Positions 1-11,245 of a stretch of DNA of 64,000 nt are shown piece by piece; within the stretch, counting starts at the first letter, position 1, and the number at the start of each line of letters is the position of its first letter. The DNA is from Dugong dugon (Eukaryota > Chordata > Mammalia > Sirenia > Dugongidae). The stretch is taken from NCBI GenBank assembly GCA_030035585.1, contig CM057469.1:58297501-58361500 (forward strand). The letters run 5' to 3'. Both the position numbers and the translations under genes were made by a program. A model generated the notes under the pieces. The model saw only the letters and a list, made by a program, of their open reading frames with translations, ran no database searches and was not told where the DNA came from.

Positions 1-396
1 AGCTGAATTTTCAAATTGGGACTGTTTACTGTACATGATATCAACTATTCAGAAACTGTATTGTTTGGGAGAGGTACAAGTAAATTTGGCAATTTGGCAT
101 TTAATATCAATTTAGAAACTCAAAGCTAACATTTACAGTCTTTTGCTATTATGACTAATTTGAAATGAATATCCTTGTACATATTTCATGTTGTACATAT
201 ACAAGTATATATATCTGTAGGATAAAAAATTATAGCAAAATTGATGTGTCAAAGTTGTGTGAATTTTTAACTTTGATAGATACTGCTGAATTGTGTTATA
301 TAGAAGTCGTTCAGTTTGACAGTCCTTCTGATATCTACCTCTGCCAATATTATATATCAGTAAACTCTTTGAACTTTGCCAGTCTTGTATATATAT
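1..396. other. AT-rich intergenic DNA, no gene seen
   Basis: This is AT-rich DNA with short open frames only. I see no recognisable repeat or exon. It abuts the 3' tail of the minus-strand RTE element that begins near 397. Confidence 0.5.
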
Positions 397-2712
397 GTTG
401 TTGCTGTTGTTAGGTGCTGTTGAGTTGGTTCCAACTCACAGAGACCCTGTGTTCCACAGAACAAGACACTGCCCGGTCCTGCACCACCCTCACAATCGTT
501 GTTATGTTGGAGCCCATTGGTGTAGCCACTGTGTCAATCCATCTTGCCGAGGGTCTTCCTCTTTTTCGCTGACCCTCTACTTTACCAAGCATGATGTCCT
601 TCTCCAGGGACGGTTCCTCCTGATAACACGTCCAAAGTACATGAGCCAAGTCTCATCATCCCTGCTTCTAAAGAGCATTTTGGCTGTACTTCTCCAAGAC
701 AGTTTTGTTCATTCTTTTGGCAGTCCATGGTATATTCAATATTCTTTGACAACCTCATAATTCAAATACATCAATTCTTCTTCAGTCTTCCTTATTCATT
801 TCCAGCTTTCACATGCATATGAGGCAATCGAAAATACCATGCTTGTGTTAGGTGCACCTTAGTCCTCAAGGTGGCATCTTTGCTTTTTAACACTGTAAAG
901 AGGTCTGTTGTAGCAGATTTGTCCAAGACAATGTGTCACTTGATCTCTTGACTGATGCTACCATGGGCATTGATTGTGGATCCAACTAAAATGAAATGCT
1001 TGGCAACTTCTATCTTTTCTCCGTTTATCATGATATTGCTTATTGGTCCAGTTGTGAGGATTTTTGTTTTCTTTCTGTTAAGGTGTGATCCACACCGAAA
1101 GCTGTACTTTTTGATTTTCACCAGTAAGTGCTTCAAGTCCTTTTCACTTTCAGCAAGGAAGGTTGTGCCATCTGCATATCACAAGTCATTAATGAGTCTT
1201 CCTCCAATCCTGATGCCACATTCTTCTTCCTATAGTCCAGTTTCTTGGATTATTTGCTCAGCATACAGATTGAGTAAGTATGGTGAAAAGATACAACCTT
1301 GACACACACACCCTTCCTAATTGTAACCACACAGTATCTCCTTGTTCTGTTCAAATAACTGCTTTTTGGTCTATGTACAGGTTATGCATGAGCACACTTA
1401 GGTGTTCCGGAATTTCCATTCTTCACAATGTTATCCGTAATTTGTTATGATCCACACAGTGGAATGCCTTTGTATAGTTAATAAAACACAAGTAACCAAC
1501 TTTTTGGTATTCTCTGCTTTCATCCAAGATCCATCTGACATCAGCAATGATATCCCTCATTACACGTCCTCTTCTGAATCTGGCTTGAATTTCTGGCAGT
1601 TCTCTGCGGATATGCTGTTGCAACCTTTTTTTAATTATTTCTACATACTTTTACTTGCATGTGATATTAATGATGTTGTTTGATAATTTCTGCATTCCAT
1701 TGGATCACCTTTCTTTGGAATGGGTATGAATATGGATCTCTTCCAGCCAGTTGGCCAGGTAGATGTCTTCCAAATTTCTTGGCATAGACAAGTGATCACT
1801 TCCAGCATTGCATCTGTTTGTTGTAACATCTCAGTTGGTATTCCCTAAATTCCTGGAACCTTATTTTTCACAAATGCCTTCAGTGCAGCTTGGACTTCTT
1901 CTTTTAGTACCATCAATTCTTGATCATCAATCACTTTGTTTTGGTAGAGTGACTCAGGGTATTCCTTCCATCTTCTTTTGATGCTTTCTTCATCATTCAA
2001 CATTTTCCCCATAGAATCCTTCAATATTGTAACTTGAGGCTTGAATTTTTTTCTTCAGTTCTTTCAGCTTGAGAAATGCCAAGTGTGTTCTTCCCTTTTG
2101 GTTTTCTAACTCCAGGTCTTTGAACATTTCATTATAATACTTTGTCTTCTGGAGCCACCCTTTGAAATCTTCTGTTCAGCTCTTTTACTTCGTTATTCTT
2201 CCTTTCACTTTAGCTACTATACATTCAAGAGCAAATTTCAGAGTCTCTTCTGACATCCATTTAGGTCTTTTCTTCCTTTCCTCTCTTTTTAATGATCTTT
2301 TGCTTTCTTTGTGTATGATGTCCTTGATGTTATCCCACAACTCCTCTGGTGTTCAGTCATTAATGTTCAATGTGTCAAATCTATTCTTGAGATGTATACT
2401 CAAGGTCATACTTTGGCTCTCATGGACTTGTAATTTTCTTCAACTTCACCTTCAATTTGCATATGAATAATTGATGGTCTGTTCCACAGTTGGCCCCTGG
2501 CCTTGTTCTCTGATGGTATTGAGCTTCTCCATTGTCTCTTTTCACAGATGTAGTCAATTTGATTCCCGTGTATTCCATCCATCTGGCAAGGTCCACATGT
2601 ATAACCACCATTTATATTGTTGAAAAAAGTTATTTCCAATGAAGAAATCGTTGGTCTTGCAAAATTCTATCATGAGATCTCCCATGTCGTTTCTATCACC
2701 AAGGCCATTTAT
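397..2712 (-). mobile_element. RTE-class LINE, 5'-truncated and decayed
   Basis: Read on the minus strand, the segment carries the last part of an apurinic-type endonuclease (2639-2406, with the NQIDYI block), a linker, the reverse transcriptase (about 1900-1130) and the C-terminal part ending in KRGRPSARWIDT (650-410). The 3' tail near 397-415 reads as a GTT/AAC repeat, the same tail shared with some AfroSINEs. The product would nick DNA and reverse-transcribe its own RNA on chromatin. The upstream half of the endonuclease and the 5' end are missing: RTE similarity stops at 2712, where AT-rich DNA begins. I could not identify a target duplication. The family is RTE, as known in elephant and in ruminant BovB; the exact subfamily is inferred. 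Confidence 0.85.
410..2639 (-). pseudogene. RTE endonuclease/reverse transcriptase pseudogene
   Basis: Several minus-strand reading frames, broken by stops and frameshifts, together cover one RTE polyprotein. In order they are endonuclease end (2639-2406), RT fingers with IPIPKKGD and CRNYQ (1829-1641), FRRGR and FINYTKAFHCVD (1623-1423, where the family has an F-x-D-Y-x-KAF motif A), the thumb region with LNRKKTKI and EVAKHF (1136-936), and the C-terminal GRPSARWID block (649-410). The metal-binding motif C at 1178-1167 reads YADG where the family has YADD, so a catalytic aspartate is lost. The motif-A aspartate also appears as asparagine. The copy is clearly inactive. Confidence 0.85.
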
Positions 2713-3930
2713 TTTATTAATTAAAATTTAAAAAATTAAAATTAGGCAAGTTTTGAATAAACAGCTACATCAACAAAAGAATAACTTTAAAGATGCTTAA
2801 TTTCTAATGAATAACTATTTTGTGTGTAATCCTTAATACCTTATATACACCAATTAGCCAATATCATCCCACAAATCAGGAGCCATGTTGGTTTTCATTC
2901 TATGGGTAAATGTAATCTAAATATTCATTCTGAAAACATCATCAATTTTTAAATTATATAATTCTTTTCGGAAGGTTTAGTTGATGGTTGTATAACATCA
3001 GACTGTTAGCTATTAAAATGCTCCTAATTTTATTTTGAGATGATTAAAACACTAGCATGAAGCATATTATTAGCATTATTTTTTCAGATATTTGGTGCAA
3101 ATTTTTGAATACTTAATCAGTTGAAGTTTTGCAAGAATCAGGATTTGATTCTCATGGGTTGCATTTTCTTTTGTATTTGTCTATTTATAGGAAAGTAAGT
3201 TATTTTCTACTTTTTCACAAATGCAGTCTGAGGAGCACAGCACGTATATATATACGTACATATATATATATATGTATATTTACATGTGTATATATGTATA
3301 TACAATGTATATATAGTGAGTGCTATTTACACTATTATATTATTGACTTCCTAATTGAAATAGTAGAAAATATATCACCTATGCTTTTATGAGATAACAT
3401 TTTAATTTAGCACTGCTATTCTACTAACAGATTAGGGCTGACGTTTGTGAAATTGATGTTTATTTTACACGTATACTAGGTGAAGATTTAAGCAAGCATT
3501 ACCATAACTTTTTGACCTCAATTATCCTGATAGTTCAAACACAGGCTTCTTTTTATTCTGTATGAGTTCTATAATTAAATCATTCCTCTACTTCATTTTC
3601 CTTTTTTTTTTTTTTAATGGAGTAGGGACCTCATATTTTCTATATATGTACCCTATTGACAATGGAAAGTAAATACAAGCATAGAGGGGTGGGTGAAGAT
3701 ATACAGAAGGATTGGTGGTAAAGCTCAAAGTGACCTACACAAGCATGAGGTTTCTCTAATTCATTTAAATCTTGCATTTCTTACCATATTACCCTCTTGT
3801 TTTAAATGTTTCCACTCACATCACTGCATAAAAATTGGTGCTCCAGAATGATGTGGCATGTTTATTGGGTGACTTCTCATATTTTTATCACACATATGCC
3901 CTCATACCCTTACCACACATATACAGTTTG
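2713..3930. other. AT-rich intergenic DNA with TA microsatellite
   Basis: There is no gene or clear interspersed repeat here. The stretch contains an impure TA/TATG-rich simple repeat at about 3242-3310 and a poly-T run at 3603-3616. Confidence 0.5.
3242..3310. repeat. TA-rich simple repeat
   Basis: Alternating TA, with TACG, TATG and ACATG interruptions, runs for about 70 bases. Confidence 0.75.
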
Positions 3931-4134
3931 AGAAGGGTGGCACAAACACTTAAGGGCTTGGCTACTAACCAAAATGTTAGTGGTTCGAACCCACCCAGAA
4001 ATGCCTATTAAGAAAGGCCTGGAGATCTGCTTCTGAAAGGTCACAGTCATGAAAACACTATGGAATACAATTCTACTCTGCAGCACATGGGGTAGCCATG
4101 AGTTGGAATCATCTCAAAGGCAACTGGTATTGGT
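3931..4134 (+). mobile_element. AfroSINE (tRNA-derived), diverged
   Basis: The head is tRNA-like, with a GGCACAAACACTTAAGGGCTTGG-type A box region and a B box (GTGGTTCGAACCC). The body follows (GCCTGGAGATCTGCTTCTGAAAGG, then CATGGGGTAGCCATGAGTTGG) with an AACTGGTATTGG tail. It belongs to the longer-bodied AfroSINE type whose middle reads GGAAGTAGATC-like on other copies. Many substitutions suggest an old copy. Confidence 0.8.
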
Positions 4135-4479
4135 GGTGGTGAGGAGGTGTTAGGTGGGTTAAACGGTCAATGTACTGAAAAATTTAAGTGATTTAGGAAA
4201 ATTCTTTTTTTTTCTTTTTATATAGAGCTAATGATTTTTTTCTGCTAAATAATTAAACCAAACATAATTGATTTAATTTAAAATTACACTAAAACCTAAT
4301 ATGACATTCAGTCTGTTGCAGTATACTTTGGGTCAAATTTTGCACATTTAAATGGAGAAAAGCAGTCCAAGTCATTTAACCAATTTCTCTAGACATTTGC
4401 CTTAAACTAGTACTCTAGACAAGTAGTTCCTAACTTATGTATGATGTATTCCAGTTATGATGAACATCACTTTTGTTCA

Positions 4480-4960
4480 TCTGTTTTTTGTGTGTGAATT
4501 TTATTGCTGGTACAGTCATGTGTCCATAATGTCCGTTCAGGCGACGTCCCACTGCATGTACGTCTGTGGTCCCATAAGGTTATGGAGTTCAGAAATCCTA
4601 ATCAGAGAACAGTGCCTATTGGACATAACCAGATGTCACGAATGCAACAGCTTCCTACACCCACCACGTGTATTTCGTGTCTCTTGTATATAAAGTAATT
4701 GCCCTGCTAGGTACACTGCAGTATCCCGTATCATTATGCTGAGTGTATAATATGGTGTTCACACAAAGTCTGAATCACATAACATCTTATTTCACAGAAC
4801 ATATCACGGACTTCAAGCGATGCATGACTGTAATAGGTCCTACATGTAGTCTTGCAGCTTGTAATTTGTTGATGTTATCATTCTCAGATGTTCACTCACA
4901 TATATTCAAAGACCGGATATATAAAGATACTGATAATCAGAGGAAATAATAATAAAAACT
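4480..4960. other. Possible ancient interspersed repeat, unresolved
   Basis: The block starting ACAGTCATGTGTCC and containing GTGGTCCCATAAGGTTAT looks like a familiar old eutherian repeat, but I cannot name the family. Short open frames across it show no protein similarity I recognise. Confidence 0.3.
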
Positions 4961-5060
4961 AAAACCAACAAAAAAAGGCATTCAACTTATGTCACAACTG
5001 ACTTACAATGGAGTCTTCGGAATGGAGCCCCGTTGTAAATAGAGGACTACCTGTACTAAT

Positions 5061-5540
5061 ATTTCATGATCATTCATTGTGAGGCTAATGAGTGTTTTTC
5101 ATTCTCGGGCTTTGTACTTAGTCTGTTATGTTTTATCCTATGATAGAAAGTAGATGCTTATTGAAGACAACTGTTTATCTGGATTTTGAGTTCCCAGAGC
5201 ATAAAGTTCCTAAAGAAAAGGGCAGAAGCACCTATGGAGAGAAGAGAAGCCACAGTTTATTTTCTTCTGTAGCAGTGGCTAAATTTGATGGGAGTAAGGA
5301 ATAGGGTAGTGAAGACTGGACAATGCATCTAAGGATGTATACTTTTGGCTCCAGGGTTCCGAGACTCCACACACATTTCTCTGGCCAGTTTGGCAGAGAA
5401 ACACTGCAGTCTCAGAAATTCCAGGACTGTGTCGCCTTGGACAATGGACATAATTGTGAAGATAACTGGAGGGAATTCCCAAGTGATTTTGTTATGGAAC
5501 CTGGGAAGGTCGGTCCTTGTGTGGCATGCTCATACCTGCC
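5061..5540. other. Intergenic DNA, no gene recognised
   Basis: The base composition is mixed and there are overlapping short frames on both strands, none with a recognisable domain. It may be part of an old retroviral remnant together with the LTR-like block that follows, but I cannot support that. Confidence 0.35.
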
Positions 5541-5542
5541 AA

Positions 5543-5960
5543 TAATCTGGACACCAGTCTTTGAGAAAGAGAAACTAACTTTATTGCAATGCACAGAGTA
5601 AGGAGTCAGGAGGAAGGTCCTCAGATCTGACTCCCCAAGCTATGGTGAAGTAGGACTTATATGTGATTTGCGCTGCAAGATGGCGGCTGCATAGGTATAC
5701 TGGAGAGGGAAAATTCTAAGAGGTGGCCAGAAAACAGGAGGTGGCGTGGTTCTTGTTGGACCTCTCGCTTCAGAATAGGCTCCAAGTGATGATTTTCCTT
5801 CTGATTTATTCCACCTGTTGCTGCATCCTCTGTTGAGGTCAATTAGTTGTCACAGCTGGCCCTTCCGCACATAGCTGGGCGGGCCAAATATGGCTTGGGC
5901 TAGTTAAGGTCTAATGGAAATTTACTGGCATACATAGGGCCAGGTTACAAATTTGACTAT
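5543..5960 (-). mobile_element. Possible LTR remnant (minus strand)
   Basis: The layout resembles a solo LTR read in antisense: a TTTATT element (reverse of a polyadenylation signal) at its left side, then moderately GC-rich sequence ending in GGGCCAAATATGGC. I see no clear TG...CA ends and no target duplication. The call rests only on composition and layout. Confidence 0.3.
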
Positions 5961-6049
5961 GTATAACATCTCTGGAAATAATTACCACTACCTGAATGCA
6001 CATTAGTTAACATTACTGTGAACTTTTAAAAAATCTTGGGGCTTTGACT

Positions 6050-6145
6050 TGCACTTTCAGAGATTCTGATTTAATTAGCTTGAGTGGGCAGATAAATATA
6101 TCCCAGGTGACTCTAATGATGATTCTCAGAACAGCTTTCCAGATT
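6050..6145 (+). mobile_element. Possible MER5-type hAT fragment
   Basis: The string AGATTCTGATTTAATTAG, followed by CCCAGGTGACTCTAATGATG and ATTCTCAGAAC, matches the order of the right half of a MER5-type nonautonomous hAT element. The copy is short and diverged. Confidence 0.4.
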
Positions 6146-6177
6146 GGTAGTATTTGTTTTTGTTTTTTTTTTTTATT

Positions 6178-6350
6178 CAGTGGTTCTCAAACTTCAGGGT
6201 GCATCAAAGTTAAAGCACAGATGAGAGTCCACCCCCAGAATTTCTCATTCCGGAGGTCTGGGGTAGGGCCTGAGAATTTGCTTTTTTCAGAAATTCCCAG
6301 GTGATGGTGACACTGTAGGTTGGGAACTGCACTTGGAGAACTGCACATGT
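6178..6350 (+). mobile_element. MER5-type nonautonomous hAT DNA transposon
   Basis: It opens with CAGTGGTTCTCAAACTTCAG and continues with CACCCCCAGAATTTCTCATTC, GGTCTGGGGTAGGGCCTGAG, TTCCCAGGTGATGG and a terminal GAGAACTGC. This is the known order of MER5A, including the inverted ends. It has no coding capacity and was mobilised in trans by a hAT transposase. It is an old eutherian insertion. Confidence 0.85.
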
Positions 6351-6431
6351 GAGGATTTGAGAGGTTCATGGACTTGAAGTGACATACTGACTTTTCTCAG
6401 TTGACTCAGCTAAAAGGGCTGGAACTTGAAA

Positions 6432-6443
6432 CTGGTGTTCTGA
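6432..6443 (+). repeat. Target site duplication, left copy
   Basis: CTGGTGTTCTGA here is repeated exactly at 7099-7110, bracketing a minus-strand L1 3' end. Confidence 0.85.
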
Positions 6444-7098
6444 ATTTTTTTTTTTTTTAATTGTTGTGCTTTAAGTGAAAGTTTATAATTCTAGTTAGTC
6501 TCTCATACAAAAATTTATACATACATTGTTTTGTGACTCTAGTTGCTCTCCCTATACTGTGACAGCACAGTCCTCCTTTCCACTTGATTTCCTGTGTCCA
6601 TTCAACCAGCTCCTGACCCTCCCTGCCTTCTCATCTCACCTCTTGACAGGAGCTTCCCGTTTAGTCTCGTGTATCTACTTGAGCTAAGAAGCACACTCTT
6701 CACAAGTATGATTTTATGTCCCATAGTCAAATCTAATCTTTGTCTGAAAAGTTGGCCTCAGGAATAGTTTTAGTTTTGGGCTAACAGAGAGTCTGGGGGC
6801 CATGTCTTCCATGGTCCCTCCAGTCTCAATCAAACCATTAAGCCTGGTCTTTTTACTAGAATTTGAGTTCTGCACCCGATTTTTCTCCTGTTCCATCAGG
6901 GACTTTCTGTTGTGTCCCCTGTCAGGGCAGCCATTGTGGTAGCTGGGCACCGTCTAGTTCTTCTGGTCTCAGGCTGATGAAGTCTCTGGTTTACGTGGCC
7001 ATTTCTGTCTCTTGGGCTAATACTTTCCTTGTGTCCATGGTGTTCTTCATTCTCCTTTACTTCAGGTGGGTTGGGACCAATTGACACATTTTAGATGG
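6444..7098 (-). mobile_element. L1 3' end, 5'-truncated, minus strand
   Basis: A poly-T run (6447-6458) marks the reverse-strand poly-A tail. The rest is L1 3' UTR of the same lineage as the copies at 28.2 kb and 29.5-34.5 kb, with shared blocks such as TCTTCTGGTCTCAGGCTGATG and CTTGGGCTAATACTTTCC. The matching 12-bp duplications at both ends show a single target-primed insertion. Only non-coding sequence was inserted; short frames here are chance. Confidence 0.85.
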
Positions 7099-7110
7099 CT
7101 GGTGTTCTGA
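7099..7110 (+). repeat. Target site duplication, right copy
   Basis: CTGGTGTTCTGA is an exact match to 6432-6443 and closes the L1 fragment insertion. Confidence 0.85.
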
Positions 7111-7139
7111 TTTTAAGTCCACCGATTTCTCTAGCAGAC

Positions 7140-7350
7140 TAGTGTGTTATACCTTGTAAACTACTTTTGTATCTATTATCTCAAATGATGCTTTAAAGAA
7201 CAGGGCAGACAGGTGCTATTAGAGTGTAATCATGAGGAAATTTAAGCTTAGATAACTGAAGTGACTTCCCAATGGCCATATATCAAGTAAATTAAACAGA
7301 ATAGAAATTAATTGATAACTGTCTTCAAAGTCCATGTTTTTCTATTATTC
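7140..7350 (+). mobile_element. MIR-type SINE, diverged
   Basis: The order TATTATCTCAAATGATG, GAGGAAATTTAAGCTTAGA, AAGTGACTTCCCAATGGCCA and later GTCCATGTTTTTCTATTATTCC follows the central core and right part of MIR. Divergence is high, as expected for this pre-eutherian family. Confidence 0.55.
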
Positions 7351-8690
7351 CAAATTGTTCTAATCAACCAAAATAAAATTATCTCATACTTCTGATACCC
7401 TCTTTTTTTATTTATATAATACAAAACAATTTTGTATTAACTAAGTTATAATTTAATGGGGGGTGCATAATATTAGACTTATTTACATTACTAAAATTTA
7501 CACTGATACTTACTAATAAATAAGATTCTGGGATCCGAGATGAGAAAAAATTAAATTACGCAGAATCTTTCCATATCCTGGAAATATGTTTATTTGGAAG
7601 CATTCCAGTTTTTAAATATCTCTTGTTTATGATGAGGTGAATAGAAGTATAAGGATTGCCTCATTTATTTAAAAAATATAGATCCTGTTTTTTGAAATAA
7701 CAATATTCTTGGAGGTACATATTGTTTCTTTTCAGGCCTTTGTGTATTTTCTTCTAGACAGTCAAAGTATGCATATCATATAGAAGAGATGTTTAAAGAC
7801 CATCAATTCAGGAGATAAATTTTTATTTACTAAGTCTTTTTTCACTCTTTCTTTGGATTTGGCAGAACAAATAGAAGTGTTTGTTATTCATTTGAAAGAC
7901 TGCTTCACTGCTGTGCCTGCCTGAGGCCTCATCTTTCTAGATACACTTTAAAATGCACATTAGTCCCTTTCAAGGGACTCTATCTCTTTGCCAACATCTG
8001 CAAAAACACTTCAGTGAAAAATATCCAATGGTGATTCAGATTTCTTCGTCTATATAGAAACTGCCAGGAACTCAGCCAGACTGACTGACAGCTGCTTCTT
8101 TGACACTGTAAGAGTTGCATTTGTGTGTATTTTCAACAACACCCACAACAAAGATTCTGTATCCAGAAAGGTATTTATATTTTGATGACCCACAAGAAGT
8201 ATTTCTGGAAACAAAATTTGAGCTAGCTACACATTTTGTACAAATACATTTTTAAATTTTATAACATAAATGGATACTACCTCGCTCAAAACAAAAACAG
8301 CAATGAGAGGACAACAACACACTCAACAAGAAAATAAATATCCCAACAACAGGTCTGCAAACTGCCAGCACAGGATTCTGAAAATGATGAAGCAGAATAA
8401 TGAACTTTGACAAGACAGAAACACAAACACATTCCATTCAATTAGATGGAGGTCCCTTCTAAATATTGAATAGTTATTATTATGATTTTTATTTCCTTCC
8501 CAATTTTCTTTTTTGTTTTCTATAATTTTACTGCTAAGTTTAAAGCACAAAGAAATTAAAACTTGCTTTTCCAGTTAATAGTTAATTTACAAATGTATTT
8601 AACCAATTTCTGGGCTCACATTTGTTTCTTGCATCACTCAACTTCCTTTTCTGTTTATTTTTCTTCTTCCTGCTGAATTATATCTACAAG
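7351..8690. other. AT-rich intergenic DNA, nothing recognised
   Basis: I see no repeat or exon here. Two overlapping minus-strand frames of 60-75 codons near 8252-8550 have no recognisable features and lie in AT-rich sequence. Confidence 0.45.
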
Positions 8691-8699
8691 GTTCTGCCT

Positions 8700-8960
8700 A
8701 GTAAACTGTCTCAGGATTGAAAATATCTGTATTTCACTCTCACACTTGGATGATATTGTTGTTGGATGTGAAATTCTATTTCGCCTCACACTTTGAAGAT
8801 ACTACTCCATTGTCTTTTGGCATATTTTTGATGGGAATGAGAAATCTGCTGTCAGCCTAATGTCCTTAATGTAGTCTTGCTCTTTATCTTTGGTAATCTT
8901 TATAATTTGTATCTTTATGTTCTGCCGTTTCATTACTACATGTTTAGATTCATATTTTAT
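8700..8960 (-). mobile_element. Old L1M-type fragment (minus strand)
   Basis: The order of TTGGATGTGAAATTCT, CTCCATTGTCTTTTGGC, GAAATCTGCTGTCAGCC, CTTTATCTTTGGTAATC and a GTTTCATTACTACATGTTTAG segment is that of an antisense old L1 3' region. It is too diverged to place precisely and no ends were found. Confidence 0.5.
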
Positions 8961-9185
8961 TATTATTATTATTTTTAATCACAAATAAATAGCCAAATTT
9001 TCTTTAGGAACTATCTATGCTTCTGACATACAACCAATTCTATCTGGAGCTTAATTAATTCTTCAGACCACTCATACTATGGAGCCTGAACAATACCAAA
9101 TTCAGAATAATATTCCTTGTTTTTGATGAGGTGCCAGATAGAAAAAGCAGGGACCGAAGTGGTGAAACTACCACCTGTTATTTTG

Positions 9186-9537
9186 TCATACTGTGGTGGC
9201 TTGCTGTTGCTCTGATGCTGGAAGCTATGCCACTGGTAGTTCAAATACCAGCAGGATCACCCATGATGGACAGATTTCGGTGGGACTTCCAGACTAAGAG
9301 AGACTAAGAAGAAAATTAGTCAATGAAAACCTTATGGATCATAACAGAATATTTTCCCATATTGTGCTGGAAGATGAGTCCCCTAGGTTAAAAGACTCAA
9401 GATACACAGTGATCACAAAAATGGACTTGAGCACGCTGATCATGAAGATGGTGCAGGATCAGACAATGCTTTGTTCTGTTGTGCATGGGGTCATCAGGAG
9501 TCGGAACTAACTTGACGGCAACTAACAATAACAATAA
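9186..9537 (+). mobile_element. Internally deleted RTE copy (nonautonomous)
   Basis: The left part (GGTGGCTTGCTGTTGCTCTG, GATGCTGGAAGCTATGCCAC, ATCACCCATGATGGACAG) resembles the 5' non-coding end of elephant-type RTE. It is followed without any coding region by the RTE 3' tail at 9420-9537 (GATCATGAAGATGGTGCAGG, then GGGGTCATCAGGAGTCGGAA and an AACAATAACAATAAC tail). It has lost the whole ORF and could only move using proteins from a complete RTE. Confidence 0.65.
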
Positions 9538-9636
9538 CTGATGAAATTGATAAGGTAGACTGGCTCCCCAGGGCTCATGGTGCTCTAGATACCCTGCCTG
9601 CTTGAGCCTGTGAGCCTACGGGGTGCTGTTTCACCT

Positions 9637-9844
9637 TGTTGTTGTTATTAGGTGCCGTCAAATCAATGTCAACTCATAGTGACCTCACGTGATAGAGTAG
9701 AACTGCCCCATAGGGTTTTCTAGGCTGCAATCTTTGTGGGCCCGTATAAGCACGCTTCTTTCCAATGGAGCCACTGGGTGGGTTTGAACTCCCAATCTTT
9801 CCGTTAGCAGCTGAGCACTAAACCGTTTATGCTACCAGGGCTTG
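9637..9844 (-). mobile_element. AfroSINE, minus strand
   Basis: The left end is a GTTGTTGTTATTAGGTGCCGTC tail of RTE type. The body is AGTAGAACTGCCCCATAGGG, and the tRNA head is read in reverse (GGTTTGAACTCCC as B box, AGCAGCTGAGCACTAAACCG, ACCAGGGCT at the 5' end). The Pol III internal promoter is recognisable but mutated. Confidence 0.85.
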
Positions 9845-9879
9845 ATGTCTTACCTAGATGCCCCTCAATCTCTGCCAAC

Positions 9880-10110
9880 TCTTTGTCAGGCTCACTCTTC
9901 CAAACTAAGGTCAAGTTTTATCTTCACCACCCACTTCTCCTAATTTCTTCGGTGTGTTGACTCATTTATCACTCCTGACTTCATGCAGTAGTCTCCCTAC
10001 CTAGATTGCCAGCTTTTTAGGTGCCAGACCTCATCTTACATTTTTTGTGCTATGTTGAATCTAAAAGAGTCTGGCCACATAATAAACAGCCAACAGGTGG
10101 ATGAGGGAAC
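9880..10110 (+). mobile_element. Possible L2 3' end
   Basis: A pattern of CACTCCTGACTTCATGCAG, TAGATTGCCAGCTTTTTAGG and later CACATAATAAACAGCCAACAGG resembles the diverged L2 tail that ends in TAATAAATG. Confidence is low because of its age. Confidence 0.35.
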
Positions 10111-11045
10111 GTTCATTTCATTGCTGTGATCTGAAACGTTACTGGTGCTTCAGAAAGAGATAGCTCACAAGTAGAAAGCATCTGGAATTTGTGGGAATCT
10201 GGTACAAATGCCTACATATTTTTAATATTTATCATAATATCTGAAATATTTTTTATTTTAAGATGAGATTACTAAATCTTTGCAACAGGGTACTCTTAGA
10301 TGATGTAGTTAGAGTACCTTTATTTCAATTATTTAGCAATTAAAGAAAAAGATTAATAATTAGGAAAGTGTCCTGTAGAATGTTTTAAACTTACAAAATG
10401 TTCCATGTAGAATTGATTAGCTCCATAATTGTTCATTGATCAAATCATGCATGTAAAGTAAAAAAAAAATGTAGGAACTTCTTATTTTAATCAGAGTAAA
10501 GAACCAGAGGCCCCATGAGAAATTACTAATGAGCCAATCAACAAATTATCCTAATTGACAACTTATCTGTGATAGCTAAGAATTAAAAGAAAAATTATTT
10601 GAGGACAAAAGATATGATTTGCAAAATTACTAGAATTGACAGATTCTGAAGTCCTCTCCCTAAATTCTCTTTTCATGCAAAAATTCATTTATGTTGCTAT
10701 CATTATTATGTGAGACATTTTCTCCAGAGCCCTTGGAACTGATCTATTTTCCTCCCGCCTTCCCTCTCTTCCTCCCTTCCTGCTTTGCCTTGCCTTCTGT
10801 TCTTTTTCAAACTATTCTGGCTCTCTGATGGGGAGAAGAGAATTGTCTTTACTCATCCTCAGATCTTACATTAGTAGGATGAATGGGACTAAAATTTGTA
10901 ATTTTCAGTTTTCTTTGAAGTCATTATAAAGGGACAAGAGAGTGAAGATATTGATCAACATTATCTATTGAGTAGGTTGGAACCAGGAAATTAACCCAGC
11001 TGCTTTCGGGAACAGTCCAATCCTCCTCTTAAGATTCCTCTAATT
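10111..11045. other. AT-rich intergenic DNA, nothing recognised
   Basis: There are no coding frames of note. A pyrimidine-rich stretch lies at about 10751-10790 (repeated TTCCT/CTTCC). Confidence 0.45.
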
Positions 11046-11235
11046 CAGTGGTTGTCAAAATGTGGTCTCCAGACCAGCAGCAGCAGCATCACCAGGGAAG
11101 TTGTTAGCAATAAAAATTCTTGGGCCCCACCCCAGAGCTACCGACTCAGAAACTCTGCGGGCGGAATCCAGGAATCTGTGCTTTTTCAGGTCCTCAAGGT
11201 GAAGCTAATGCAGGCTCAAGTTTTAGAATCTAATA
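11046..11235 (+). mobile_element. MER5-type nonautonomous hAT DNA transposon
   Basis: The left end is CAGTGGTTGTCAAAATGTGG, followed by CAGCAGCAGCATCACCAGGG, GGGCCCCACCCCAGAGCTAC, CTCAGAAACTCTGCGGGCGG and a right end near CTCAAGTTTTAGAATC. This order matches MER5-type elements. It is noncoding and old. Confidence 0.8.
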
Positions 11236-11245
11236 ATTTCTTCTG

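Noticed and set aside
4457-4949. Overlapping 64-78-codon plus frames
   Set aside because: They lie in a probable ancient repeat, with two frames open over the same bases and no domain.
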